Positions 1-9,009 of a DNA stretch of 64,000 nucleotides are shown here, in pieces. The notes beneath the pieces were generated by a model. The model was not told the DNA's origin. It ran no database searches and saw only the letters and a list, made by a program, of their open reading frames with translations. Source of the DNA: Alligator mississippiensis (taxonomy: Eukaryota; Chordata; Crocodylia; Alligatoridae); assembly GCF_030867095.1 (NCBI RefSeq), contig NC_081828.1, positions 209,318,978-209,382,977 on the forward strand, read 5' to 3'. Made by a program: the position numbers and the translations under genes. Each line of letters opens with the position of its first letter. Positions within the stretch are counted from its first letter, which is position 1.

Positions 1-716
1 GCCTAGGGAATGACCTGCTGGGTGGCACAGAGGTGGAAAGGGATCTTGGAGTCCTAGTGGACTCCAAGATGAACATGAGCCGGCAGTGTGACGAAGCCAT
101 CAGAAAAGCCAATGGCACTTTATCGTGCATCAGCAGATGCATGACGAATAGGTCCAAGAAGGTGATACTTCCCCTCTATAGGGCGCTGGTCAGACCGCAG
201 TTGGAGTACTGCGTGCAATTCTGGGCGCCACACTTCAAGAAGGATGCGGATAACCTGGAGAGGGTCCAGAGAAGGGCAACTTGTATGGCCTGCAGACCAA
301 GCCCTACGAGGAGAGACTAGAGAAACTGGACCTTTTCAGCCTCCGCAAGAGAAGGTTGCGAGGCGACCTTGTGGCTGCCTATAAGTTCATCACGGGGGCA
401 CAGAAGGGAATTGGTGAGTATTTATTCACCAAGGCGCCCCCGGGGGTTACAAGAAACAATGGCCACACGCTAGCAGAGAGCAGATTTAGATTGGACATTA
501 GGAAGAACTTCTTCACAGTTCGAGTGGCCAAGGTCTGGAACGGGCTCCCAAGGGAGGTGGTGCTCTCCCCTACCCTGGGGGTCTTCAAGAGGAGGTTAGA
601 TGAGTATCTAGCTGGGGTCATCTAGACCCAGCACTCTTTCCTGCTTATGCAGGGGGCCAGACTCGATGATCTATTGAAGTCCCTTCTGACCCTAACATCT
701 ATGAATCTATGAATCA
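1..716 (+). mobile_element. CR1 LINE, 3' part (truncated by window edge)
   Basis: Reads as the C-terminal part of the CR1 reverse-transcriptase ORF2, followed by the 3' UTR and tail. Frame 33-290 carries 'DLGVLVDSKMNMSRQC' and 'RPQLEYCVQFWAPHF', the usual CR1 post-RT block. The reading then moves to another frame near 281-295 for 'KPYEERLEKLDLFSLRKRR' and 'FRLDIRKNFFTVRVAKVWN', so there is one frameshift. The stop is at about 623. The tail ends in two tandem CTATGAAT units near 700-716. The 5' end lies off the window. Confidence 0.93.
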
Positions 717-1079
717 GACTGGGAGGTCTCCGTGCTTCTACTTCCATGGGGCTCCCAGCACTCCAGCTGGGAATCCCATGTGCAGGCACTGGGCATGATG
801 GCACGCAAGTGGATAGCTGGTGAGTGGGAAGGGGAGCTCTTGCCTGCAGGGGGAAGATGGTGCTGTGTTTGTGGGTGGGCATGGGGGTGTATGTGGGTAG
901 GTATGGGCCCCCCCCAGCACCCCACCATGTTGCACAGCCCCCACCAGCAACAGTATGTGGTTGGCCCGTGGGGCACTCATATCCATGGCAGGCAGAGCTC
1001 CCTAGCAGTGTGCAGGTGCAGCTGCAGCCAAGGCCCGGGAGCTATTTTAATCACTAAAATAGGAGCTAAATAGGAGGCA
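717..1079. repeat. GC-rich repeat, left arm of an inverted pair
   Basis: GC-rich, G/T-biased stretch with no gene. Positions about 862-1050 are matched in inverted orientation by about 1695-1925. Shared landmarks include 'ggggcactcat', 'ccatggcaggcagagctc' and 'agcagtg'. The long open frames here on both strands are a by-product of base composition. Confidence 0.7.
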
Positions 1080-1285
1080 ATATTTTACAGTTAGGGTGGC
1101 CAGAATCTGGAACCAATTTCCTAGAGAAGTGGTCCTCACCCCTACCTTGGGTAAATTCAAAAAGAGGTTAGATGATCACCCGTCTGGGGTCTTGTGAACC
1201 CAGCATTCCTTCCTGCCTGTGGCAGGGGGTCAGGCTAGATGATCTGTTCAGGTCCCTCTTGACCCTAGCTACTATGAAACTATGA
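1080..1285 (+). mobile_element. CR1 LINE 3'-end fragment
   Basis: Starts in 'ttttacagttagggtggcc', equivalent to the CR1 'FTVRVA' codons, runs through the last coding block and the 3' UTR, and ends in 'ctatgaaactatga'. It is a short 5'-truncated copy of about 200 bp, more diverged than the copy at 1-716. Confidence 0.88.
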
Positions 1286-1925
1286 GCTGCATGTGGCGGC
1301 ATGGAGCTGGCCTGGCCCAGCCCAGCCCACTGCCACATGCCTTCAACCCAGACTGGGCTGGCTCTATGCCAGCATGTGGGAATCAGCACTCCAGGTGGGA
1401 GCTGCACATCATCAGGCCAGGCCAGCTCCATGCCTCCACATGGGGCTTCCAGCACTCCAACCAGGAGCCGCAGGGAGTTGTGCGTCATCAGGCCAGGCGG
1501 GCTCTCTGCTACCATGTGCAGCTCCCTGCTAGAGTACTGGAAGCCCCATGTAGAGGCACAAAGCTGGCTGGGCCTGGCCTGATGCCATGCAACTCCCACC
1601 AGCAGTGTTGCAAGTCCCACATGCTAGCATGGAGCCAACCCAGCCTGGTCTGAAGGTGCATGTCAGTGGGCTGGGCCAGGCTGGATCCGTGCCTCCATGT
1701 GCAGCTCCTGGGACTCAGCTGGAGCCATGCACTGCTGGCGAGCTCTGCCTGCCATGGCCATGAGTGCCCCAAGAGCCTTCTGCCTCCTGCTGCTGTTGCC
1801 ACCATTGGCGGGGGATGTGTGCAGGAGGGTGCGTGTGGCAGGGGGGCTGCTGCCATCAGTGGCAGGGGCTGTGCACAAGAGGGGGCACGTGGCAGGAGGG
1901 CCCACACCTACCCCCCACACAAATC
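1286..1925. repeat. GC-rich repeat block, right arm of an inverted pair
   Basis: Positions 1290-1690 are built from diverged short units around 'catggggcttccagcactcc', in both orientations. Positions 1695-1925 are an inverted counterpart of 862-1050. No conserved protein is recognised. The overlapping open frames on both strands are compositional. Confidence 0.6.
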
Positions 1926-2095
1926 CCACACACTTCCACACCCACACCACCCAACACCCACCCACATATCCCACACCTTCCCACATCCCTTCACAAACCC
2001 CCCACAGCCACCCATGCACCCCCACACCTTAACAACCCCCCACACACATCCTACACCCACTCCCAACCATACCCCACACCCCCCCTCATACATAC
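1895..2095. repeat. CCCCACA-rich simple-sequence tract
   Basis: About 200 bp almost entirely of C and A on the plus strand (CCCACAC, CCACACC and similar units) with scattered T. A matching tract lies at 5150-5235 in the related element. Confidence 0.85.
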
Positions 2096-2468
2096 AATAT
2101 ACAAGAATAAGACTTTATTTTGAGGCTTTATGCAACCACCTCTATATACACCATGCAAACACAAATAAATCAGTACAAAAACATTTTTTTTAAAGCATGT
2201 TATAGTTAATGTTTGATTTCTAGCATATAATTTGTTTTTTTTTCCTGTTCCAAGATGTCAACACCCCCTCCCAAAAGGAGTACTTCCAGGGGCAAGAGGA
2301 AGGGCTTCTGGTGACAGCCATCAGAAGTGAGGGGGTGAGACTTCTGGTCCCAAGATGGCAATCAGAGAGTGGGGCACCTGTCATGGGGTGGGGCTACCCT
2401 TGCGGCCCTCGACAGCTCACCAAAAAGTCTTTAAGCGGTCCTCCAGGTGAAATAATTGCCTGCCCCTG
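2096..2468 (+). mobile_element. hAT-like nonautonomous element, 3' part (copy 1)
   Basis: Shares 'gactttattttgag', 'tgcaa..cctctatata' and 'tgtttgatttctag' with positions 5250-5560. It ends in 'aataattgcctgcccctg', a terminal sequence like that of the 13823 and 5285 elements. No clear left end or target duplication was found; the left part probably includes the C/A tract before it. It has no insertion at the site where copy 2 carries a nested element. Confidence 0.65.
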
Positions 2469-2598
2469 CTCTAATGGTTAGGACTGTCAGCTGGAGAGGT
2501 CCCTGTCCAAGGAGCCATCTCCCTGTCTGACTGAGGAGTGTACTGAACCTGTTTCCAAATGATTGCCTCCACCCCTATTCTATTATATTCTATTATTT

Positions 2599-3131
2599 TA
2601 GGGACCTACCAAATTCATGATTTCGCAGATTCTGCAAAATCCAGTATTGTCCATGAAATCCAAGCAATGCCTGCAAAATCCATGGGGGAAAAAAACTTCC
2701 AGGAAAGAAACTGCTCTCTCCTTAGAGGGAGCCAGCAGTCCTCAGCATCCTGCAGCAGTCCAGCACGATGGAAAATAGGGTGGGGGGAAGGGTTGCTGTC
2801 TAGAAGAGCTACAGGCAAGCTACACCCCTGTCTCTCACTGATGGTTGGCTGTAGGAACTACCTGTCATGTGGCTCCATCCCTCTCCACCAATCAGCAGTG
2901 AGGGGTGGGGCTGCATAATGGACAGTCCTTGCAGCCAATCAGTGGTGAGGGGTTGGGCCACAAGACAGGCAGCCCCTGCAGCCAGTCAGCAGTGAGGGGC
3001 AGAGCCACCAGGGCCCCTCGGCCAATCAGAGGTATGGGGGACCATTGTGTCCTGCTTATGAAATGGTTGCCTGCACCTGTGATCTCCCCACAAAATCGGG
3101 GGGCAGCCCCCTCCAATTAAGTAGATCCCTA
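2599..3131. mobile_element. Short TIR DNA transposon (nonautonomous)
   Basis: Left end 'tagggacctaccaaatt' pairs with right end 'aattaagtagatcccta' as terminal inverted repeats of about 17 bp with two or three mismatches. There is no transposase ORF. The inside holds a 48-bp tandem repeat (see 2887-3045). The two flanks show only a weak target duplication. It abuts, and may be inserted in, the CR1 fragment that follows. Confidence 0.7.
2887..3045. repeat. 48-bp minisatellite, about 3.3 units
   Basis: Units begin 'ccaatcagcagtgaggggt' at about 2887, 2935 and 2983, with a shortened last unit at about 3022. Period is 48, 48, then about 39. Each unit start contains a CCAAT-type pentamer (CCAGT in one). 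Confidence 0.8.
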
Positions 3132-3750
3132 ATTACATAGATCCCCCTGGTCTGGTGAAATACCGAAGCAAAGTGGGCATTCAGGAGTTCAGTTTTTTCC
3201 TGGATGTCGGTTTCCAGCTGTCTCGAGGTGTTAAGCAGCTGTCCCACACTTCCATTTGTTTTCCTTCTACTGCCTGCATACCTAAAGAAGGACTTCTTGT
3301 TGTTCTTGGCTCCCATGGCTAACCCAAACTCAGTCACCGCCTTGGCTTTCCTGATCATTTTCCTACAAGTGCTGGCCACTATTGTATAGTTCTCCTTGAG
3401 GACCATCCCTAGCTTCCACTGTGCGTATACCACTTTTTTCTTTTTTAAGAGGATCGCAATGTCCCTATTAAGCCAGGAGGGCTTGCCAGCCCTTCTGCTA
3501 CCTTTCCTCTTTCCAAGAACGGTTTTCTTTTGTGCTTTGAAGATCATATCTTTGAGCAATGACCTCTCTTTGTGCACTCCATTCGCCTTCCCTTCCTTGT
3601 CCCACGTTGCCTCCCCTACTAATGTCCTGAGCCTGTCAAAGTCAGCATTTTTGAAGTCCAGGATTTCAATCCTGTTGGTTGATTTGTCAGCCTTACGGCG
3701 GACGGTGAACCTGATAATTTCATGGTCAGAATTTATGCCAACCCCTCACA
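3132..3750 (-). mobile_element. CR1 LINE fragment, endonuclease-RT linker
   Basis: Minus-strand reading gives 'EIIRFTVRRKADKS', 'ILDFKNADFDRLR' and then an open frame (3577 down to 3056) with 'KPSWLNRDIAILLKKKK', 'RKAKAVTEFGLA' and 'FFRYAGSRRKTNGSVG'. This is the segment between the endonuclease and reverse-transcriptase domains of CR1 ORF2. No endonuclease or RT core is present, so it is an internal fragment with both ends missing. The annotated frame runs past the element into the neighbouring TIR transposon. Confidence 0.9.
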
Positions 3751-4517
3751 TGGAGCAACTTCCTAGACCCAGCAGTCCCCACCCTGTTTTCATTCAGATA
3801 CCTTCTAAGGACTTTCCTTTCACGAGGTTTGCAGTCACCGCACAGAATAGAAATCAGACAGTCCCTCCAGATCTGCACTTTAAAACAGTGACTAAAGCAG
3901 CAGATTGCCGAAAACAGCTGTAGTTCATCATCCTCAATGTAATTTATTTCTCCTTTGGGCATTTACAACATAACCCTACATCAAAACCATTCAGCTGCAA
4001 AATGAGTATGATACCATGTGTATCACTGCAGAGTACAGATTATGGACAAACAATTAATCAAACTAAGTGGCAAGATGTTTAAAATGAGAATAAATAGACA
4101 ACAGTGTCTTTCAATAAAATTGTACATAGGGAACAAGTAACAGCCTTTGGAATAACAAATAAACCATAGAAAGCATGGAGGCTTGCCAGGGCTAACAGAA
4201 AAGATGAATTCAGTGAAAGTCAGTAAAGAGATTGTTTTGGGTAGAAGGCCATTCTCTGCTTGAGGAAGAAAGAAGCTAAAAATTAATCATCATGTGCAGG
4301 GGGTGGGGATCCTTTCTTCTCAACATCAGTCACATCCACTGAAAAATCACATCAAACCTCTTATGGCTTTCTCTAAAACAAATGTGCCATGCCAGTGTTG
4401 TGGACAGGATATGGACAAGAGAAGACAAATCGTTGGACTCCACTGATAAAGTAATAGGTATGTTCCTTACTATTGTTTCCAGTGTTTGTTTCATTAACAC
4501 TTCTTTATGGTCTGGAT
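3751..4517. other. Unique AT-rich intergenic DNA
   Basis: No recognisable coding, RNA or repeat feature. The short open frames here lack conserved motifs. Confidence 0.6.
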
Positions 4518-5684
4518 GAGAGGTGGGCAAAATGCAGTGCACAGGCTGGATCTGGCCCTCCAACTGAGTGGATCCTGTCTGTGAATAGGTGCCTGCTAAT
4601 CAATTATATCCAGCCCACAGCGCTCTACATGGGGTCAAGTTCTACCCACTCCCACCCAGGGCAGCCTGTGCCATGCTCATGCCCACCCCCATCCGAGCCA
4701 GCATGCACAGCTCCCCGGCAGGGGTTGTTCCCAGTGTGGCTTCAGCTGTTCAGGTACCGCTCAGTTCCCACCGTCTCCAGGAGCTCCTCCTCCTCCTACT
4801 GCCCATGCTGCAGTCCTCCAGGCAGCAGGCAGTGTAGGGACACATGCCAGGCACTAAACGCCCAGCCAGGTGGGGAGAAGATGCAGCCAGCCAAGTGGAA
4901 GGCAGCCAGGCGCTGGAACTCCGTGCACCGGGACAGGAACCACCCAGCTGCTTCCCCCAACTTGGCTGGGTATGTGGTGCCATGGGCTGGATGGGGAACA
5001 GATGGACCACACCTGCCCCTGCACCTTCACCTTGTTCTAATTATAACAGTAAAGATAAGTCTGTCAAATGCAAGCTCTGCTACATGCGCCCCCTGTCCCC
5101 ATCCCTCTCTTCCCACCGCAGGCCAGCTCCTAGTACATAATGCACAGGCAGCCCCCCCCCCACACACACACACATGCACACACCCACCTCCCATACACAC
5201 CCACCCCACATCCCCACCCCCACACATCTACACATGACATAAAAGAGTTAGACTTTATTTTGAGCTATTATGCAATCTCTATATCAGGGGTGGACAAAAT
5301 GTGGCCCACAGGCCAGATGCAACCCGCCAGGCCATTGTATCCAACCCAGGGGGGCCCTAAAAACTGTAGAAAATTAATATTTATTTGCCCCTGGCTACCT
5401 GTCATGTGGCACTTGATGGCTTGCCAAAACTCAGTAAGCGGCCCTCCACTGAAAATAACTACCTGCCCCTGCTCTGTATACACTACTCAAAAAACAAATC
5501 AGGACAAAAATTATTTTTTAAATGAAATTAAAATATGTTAGAGTAGATGTTTGATTTTTAGTATATGAGTTGTTTTTTAACTATTATTTGTTAAAATGCT
5601 ATCTTCTGAAATATATGTGTGGCTCTCAACAGCTCACCAAAACTTGTCAAGTGGCTCTGCAGACAAAATAATTGCCCATCCCTA
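4518..5684 (+). mobile_element. hAT-like nonautonomous element (copy 2), interrupted
   Basis: Begins 'gaggtgggcaaaatgcag' and ends 'aataattgcccatcccta', a diverged version of the CAGGGGTGGGCAA-type terminal inverted repeat. The interior is GC-rich, then a CCCCACA tract (5150-5235), then an AT-rich stretch shared with 2096-2468. Flanks 'gtctggat' and 'ggctaggt' are at best a decayed 8-bp duplication. A younger 187-bp element sits inside it (5285-5471). Confidence 0.7.
5285..5471 (+). mobile_element. hAT-like MITE nested in copy 2
   Basis: 187 bp with terminal inverted repeats 'caggggtggacaaaatg' and '...ctacctgcccctg'. Flanked by 8-bp target duplications CTCTATAT (5277-5284) and CTCTGTAT (5472-5479), 7 of 8 identical. 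Copy 1 of the host element has the unfilled site CTCTATATACAC at 2140-2151. Same family as 13823-14029. Confidence 0.87.
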
Positions 5685-5856
5685 GGCTAGGTTGCAACGT
5701 TAGGACTTCATCTAAAGCCAGCTTCTGGGGTAATACTGCAGGCCTTTCAAAGTGCATTGGGAATGTTTTAGCTACTGTTCACATATGAGTGTTGCTTTCA
5801 TGGTCCAGAACGAAAGGATAAGAGTTGGCTAGGCAACTTATCTGTTGATACTCTAT

Positions 5857-6290
5857 GGGTGCATCTACATGAGACACTTTACTGCACAGTAGCATAGTTT
5901 ACTGTGTAATAAGTGTGTGTGTCTACACATGCACATACCTACTGCACAGTAAATCTCACTAAATATAAGTAAATTTGTAGACACAAATCTGCTTCTGGTA
6001 AGCTGGCCACCAGGGGCCAGGAGTTTACTCCCTGCCTGCAGGAGCAGCCTACTGCTGGGGTGGGCTTCACCACCAGAGCCTGGGCAGGGTTTATGTCCCC
6101 CTGCCCAGCAGCAGGGAGCTCCAAGCCTCCCACTCCAAGATCGTGATCAGGGAGCTAGGGTTAGGACATAAGGATCTCCCAGCCCCTGTTTCACCATCAC
6201 GATCGGGGAGTGAGGGCATGTGTAGATGCACATGCTTACCATGCAGTAAACTATGCTACTGCACAGTAAAGCATCTTGTGTAGAGCTCCC
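5857..6290. mobile_element. Short TIR element (CTGCACAGTAAA family)
   Basis: Left end 'gggtgcatctacatgag' with 'cactttactgcacagtagca' mirrors the right end 'tgctactgcacagtaaagc' with 'cttgtgtagagctccc'. The inverted repeats span roughly 50-60 bp. No ORF of transposase type. A partial relative lies at 56519-56630. Confidence 0.75.
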
Positions 6291-7458
6291 TGTGTTGGCC
6301 TCTGGCCCCCTAGAGCTCCCACTGGTGGTGGCAGGGGCTAATTGCAGGGTCCCAGGAAGTGGGAGCAGTTTGCTCCCAGATTTAATGTATGTATAGACAC
6401 ACCCTATGTGGCCCAAGAGGTGCATGCCCAGAGCAGCTGTGGCATTCCCATCAAGTCCAGGAACTATCATTTTCCTTTGCATGGAATCTGCAAAGTTGGA
6501 GGGAGTAAAAACATCTTGCTCTCTCCTTCCTGACATGCTTATCCAAGGACTGGGCGTGATCTGGCATTATTTTACATTTAAGTGGTGTCTTAGGGTTTCA
6601 CCGTGTCCAGACTCACAAGTACTGTCTTGTTTGGAACTATAAATTTGACAGACTTATCTTTACTGTTATAATTAGAAAAATATCTGGCAAAGCGTGATCA
6701 AGGAGATGTGTGAATCAAGTTTGGACAACAGTTGTAGTTGCGGCTGTGTCAGGACCAAGGTTCAAATCTGATGGCATCAAAATCTAACAAGTCCTGAAGA
6801 GAAGACTAGATAAGACCAAGTGACCTTGCAAGATTTGTATCATCTCAGTTGATGGTTGCCCCATGAGATACAATCTTAAGGTACAACTTTGTGCAAATGG
6901 CTGTTCTCAAGAGATTTCAGCTTCTTTGAGGTGGAGCTAGGAAAAAATAGGCCCTCATTAATTCAAATCTGAATGCCACTGACATTTGACAAGGTTTGGA
7001 GAGTCTTTGTTTTTGACCCCTCTTTAGTTATAACATCAGCCAGGTAATTTTATTCTGCTTGTTCACCACCTCACTGCAATTTCTTATGGAAAGAGACTTT
7101 TTCTATGATAATATTTGCACTTATATATCACGCAGTAAAAACATTTAAGCTGTATAAACCCTCAGACTCCAAGACATAAAACAACCACAAGCTGACAGGG
7201 CTTGGAAAGCGGCCTCCCTGTGTGTGTAAGTTATGAAGTTTCTTGAACCTTTCTTTGAAGCAAGATTTGACTTCAAGTCTGATCTTACATGGCTGGTTTT
7301 ATGTCTTAAACCAGTGGCTGGCAATGTATTTAGGCTGCGGACTGGTGTGAGCCAGTTCAGGTCAGAGAAGCATGGGCAGGAAGGTGGCTGCTGCTGCTGC
7401 CACCACAACACGGGGGAAGCTCCCATCATCACTGGTTCTCTCTGCTACAGCACAGGAG
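6291..7458. other. Unique-looking intergenic stretch
   Basis: No gene recognised. Contains no obvious repeat or RNA feature; open frames are short and without motifs. Confidence 0.55.
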
Positions 7459-8085
7459 ATTCATAGGTTGTGGGGCTGGAAGGGACCTTGTAGATCATCT
7501 GGTCCAGTCCCCCTGCACTAGGCAGGAAAAGACAGCTGGGGTCAAGTGACCCCAGCGAGATGACTGTCCAGTCTCCTTTTGAAGATTTCCAGGGTAGGCG
7601 ATTGTACCACCACTGGAGGGAGTTTATACCACAGTTTGGACACCCTGACTATGAAAGAGTTTTTCCTGGAATTGAGCCTGAAGCAGCCTTCCAGGAGTTT
7701 ATATCCATTGGTCCTGGTCTTCCCCAGGGTGCCCTTGTGAACAGCTGTTCACTGAGTTTTTTATATACTCCCCTGATGTAGCAGTAAGCTGTTACCAAGT
7801 CCCCTCTCAGTCTTCTCTTCTGTAGGCTGAAGTGCCCCACGTCCCTCAGCCTCTCCTCGTATGGCTTGCCTTGCAAGCCCTTGATCATATGGGTGGCCCT
7901 TCTCTGAACCCTCTCAAGGTTTTCCATGTCCTTGTTGAAGTACGGCACCTAGACATGGATGCAGTACTCCAACTGCGGTCTTACCACTGCGGAGTACAGT
8001 GGGAGTATCACTTCCTTAGTTTTGAATGAGATGCAACGGTTAATGCATGCCAGCATGTTGTTTGCCTTGCTGGGTGTACAGTTTG
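7459..8085 (-). mobile_element. CR1 LINE 3' end, minus strand
   Basis: 3' tail 'attcatagg...ggctggaagggacc...ccccctgc' at the low-coordinate end. The minus-strand frame includes 'NLERVQRRATHMI', 'KPYEERLRDVGHFSLQKRR' and 'RLRGDLVTAY'. 5'-truncated near 8085 after the block equivalent to 'NKMLACINRC'. One in-frame stop is visible just upstream of the 'PYFNKDMENL' codons. Confidence 0.9.
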
Positions 8086-8117
8086 TGGTGCCACAAACCT
8101 TTTTGTGGCACCACAAA
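8082..8117. repeat. Perfect 16-bp inverted repeat (hairpin)
   Basis: Arms TTTGTGGTGCCACAAA (8082-8097) and TTTGTGGCACCACAAA (8102-8117) are exact reverse complements with a 4-nt spacer. It sits at the 5' truncation point of the CR1 copy. Confidence 0.9.
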
Positions 8118-8123
8118 TTGCAT

Positions 8124-8500
8124 GCAGGGGCAATGTGTCAGGGGTGCACGTGGGTGCATGTGCATCCCTTGAGCATGGCGGTGCACCCCTTACAAAAAGG
8201 CACCGCTGACAATGTCGGTGGTGCCTGTGGGCGGTCACCACTCTCCACCCCGCCGCTGATGCCACTGGCAGTGGTGTCTACAGGCAGTCAGTGATCCCCG
8301 CTGACCGCTGCTGACACTGCCAGCGGCATCCGCAGGTGGTTGCCAGCCCCCCCGCTCTCCCCCACCACCGACAGCGCTGGAGGGGTCTACGGGAGGTCCC
8401 GCTTACTGCCACAGTGCTCCCACCGCTGCGCTCCCACTGTCGCCATGACCCCCCCAGCCACCGGGGGCACGTGTCGTTCATGACTGCACATGCCTGCACA
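8124..8500. repeat. GC-rich block, probable repeat
   Basis: GC-rich sequence bounded by 'caggggtgcacgtgggtgca' on the left and 'tgcacatgcctgcacat' on the right, which resemble degenerate inverted ends. No gene recognised; open frames on both strands look compositional. Confidence 0.4.
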
Positions 8501-8631
8501 TCTGGATTCAGCCTTTGTGGCTACATTTACCATCTTAAGAGGGTTATGTTTAATTGGTGTAGCATTTGTGTGGCTTAGGGGAAGACAATTTAGAGATACT
8601 TTTGCAGGAAATGCTCTATGTATAGTATATA

Positions 8632-8654
8632 TGTGTGTGTGTGTGTGTGTGTGT
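8632..8654. repeat. (TG)n microsatellite
   Basis: About 11-12 TG dinucleotides between 'tatatatg' and 'tatacat'. Confidence 0.9.
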
Positions 8655-8790
8655 ATACATAACATGTAAGTCTATACATATAGACACTGGTACCTATTAA
8701 TATGCTGTGCTGGGATGTTTCACATGGGTTTCCCCTCTGTTCCTAATTTGAGTATATACTAAATATCTTACTCAGCTTTTTCCACTCCAT

Positions 8791-8806
8791 GGGAATTGTG
8801 CAGGTG
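8791..8806 (-). promoter_or_regulatory. Candidate PTF1 bipartite site
   Basis: On the minus strand: CACCTG, five bases, then TTCCC. This is an E-box plus TC-box in the arrangement known for pancreatic acinar enhancers bound by PTF1 (PTF1A with an E protein and RBPJL). It lies about 160 bp upstream of the elastase TATA box. That such sites drive elastase genes is established; use of this one is inferred from motif and position. Confidence 0.5.
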
Positions 8807-8962
8807 AGGAAACATTTTTGTAACCTTGGGTTGTGTCACTAACACATTATATTTGTTTTTCCTATACATAGACCATTTGGGTCACTTTAGTGGGTAATAG
8901 TGAGGGAGCAAAGATAAATGATATAAATAACAAGCTTATACAGTGTTTATCAGATGGAGCAG

Positions 8963-8970
8963 TATAAAAA
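8963..8970 (+). promoter_or_regulatory. TATA box of the elastase-family gene
   Basis: TATAAAAA lies 47 bp before the initiating ATG at 9010. A start site about 28-30 bp downstream would leave a 5' leader of roughly 20 nt, typical of pancreatic zymogen genes. Confidence 0.75.
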
Positions 8971-9009
8971 GATATTTCACTGGAAAATTCATCCCATTTC
9001 ATTTTAAAA

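Noticed and set aside
1660-2193. 177-codon plus-strand frame rich in His, Pro and Thr
   Set aside because: The C/A simple-sequence tract and repeat arm explain it; no conserved domain.
4473-5237. 254-codon plus-strand frame
   Set aside because: Runs through a nonautonomous transposon and a CCCCACA tract; no transposase signature.
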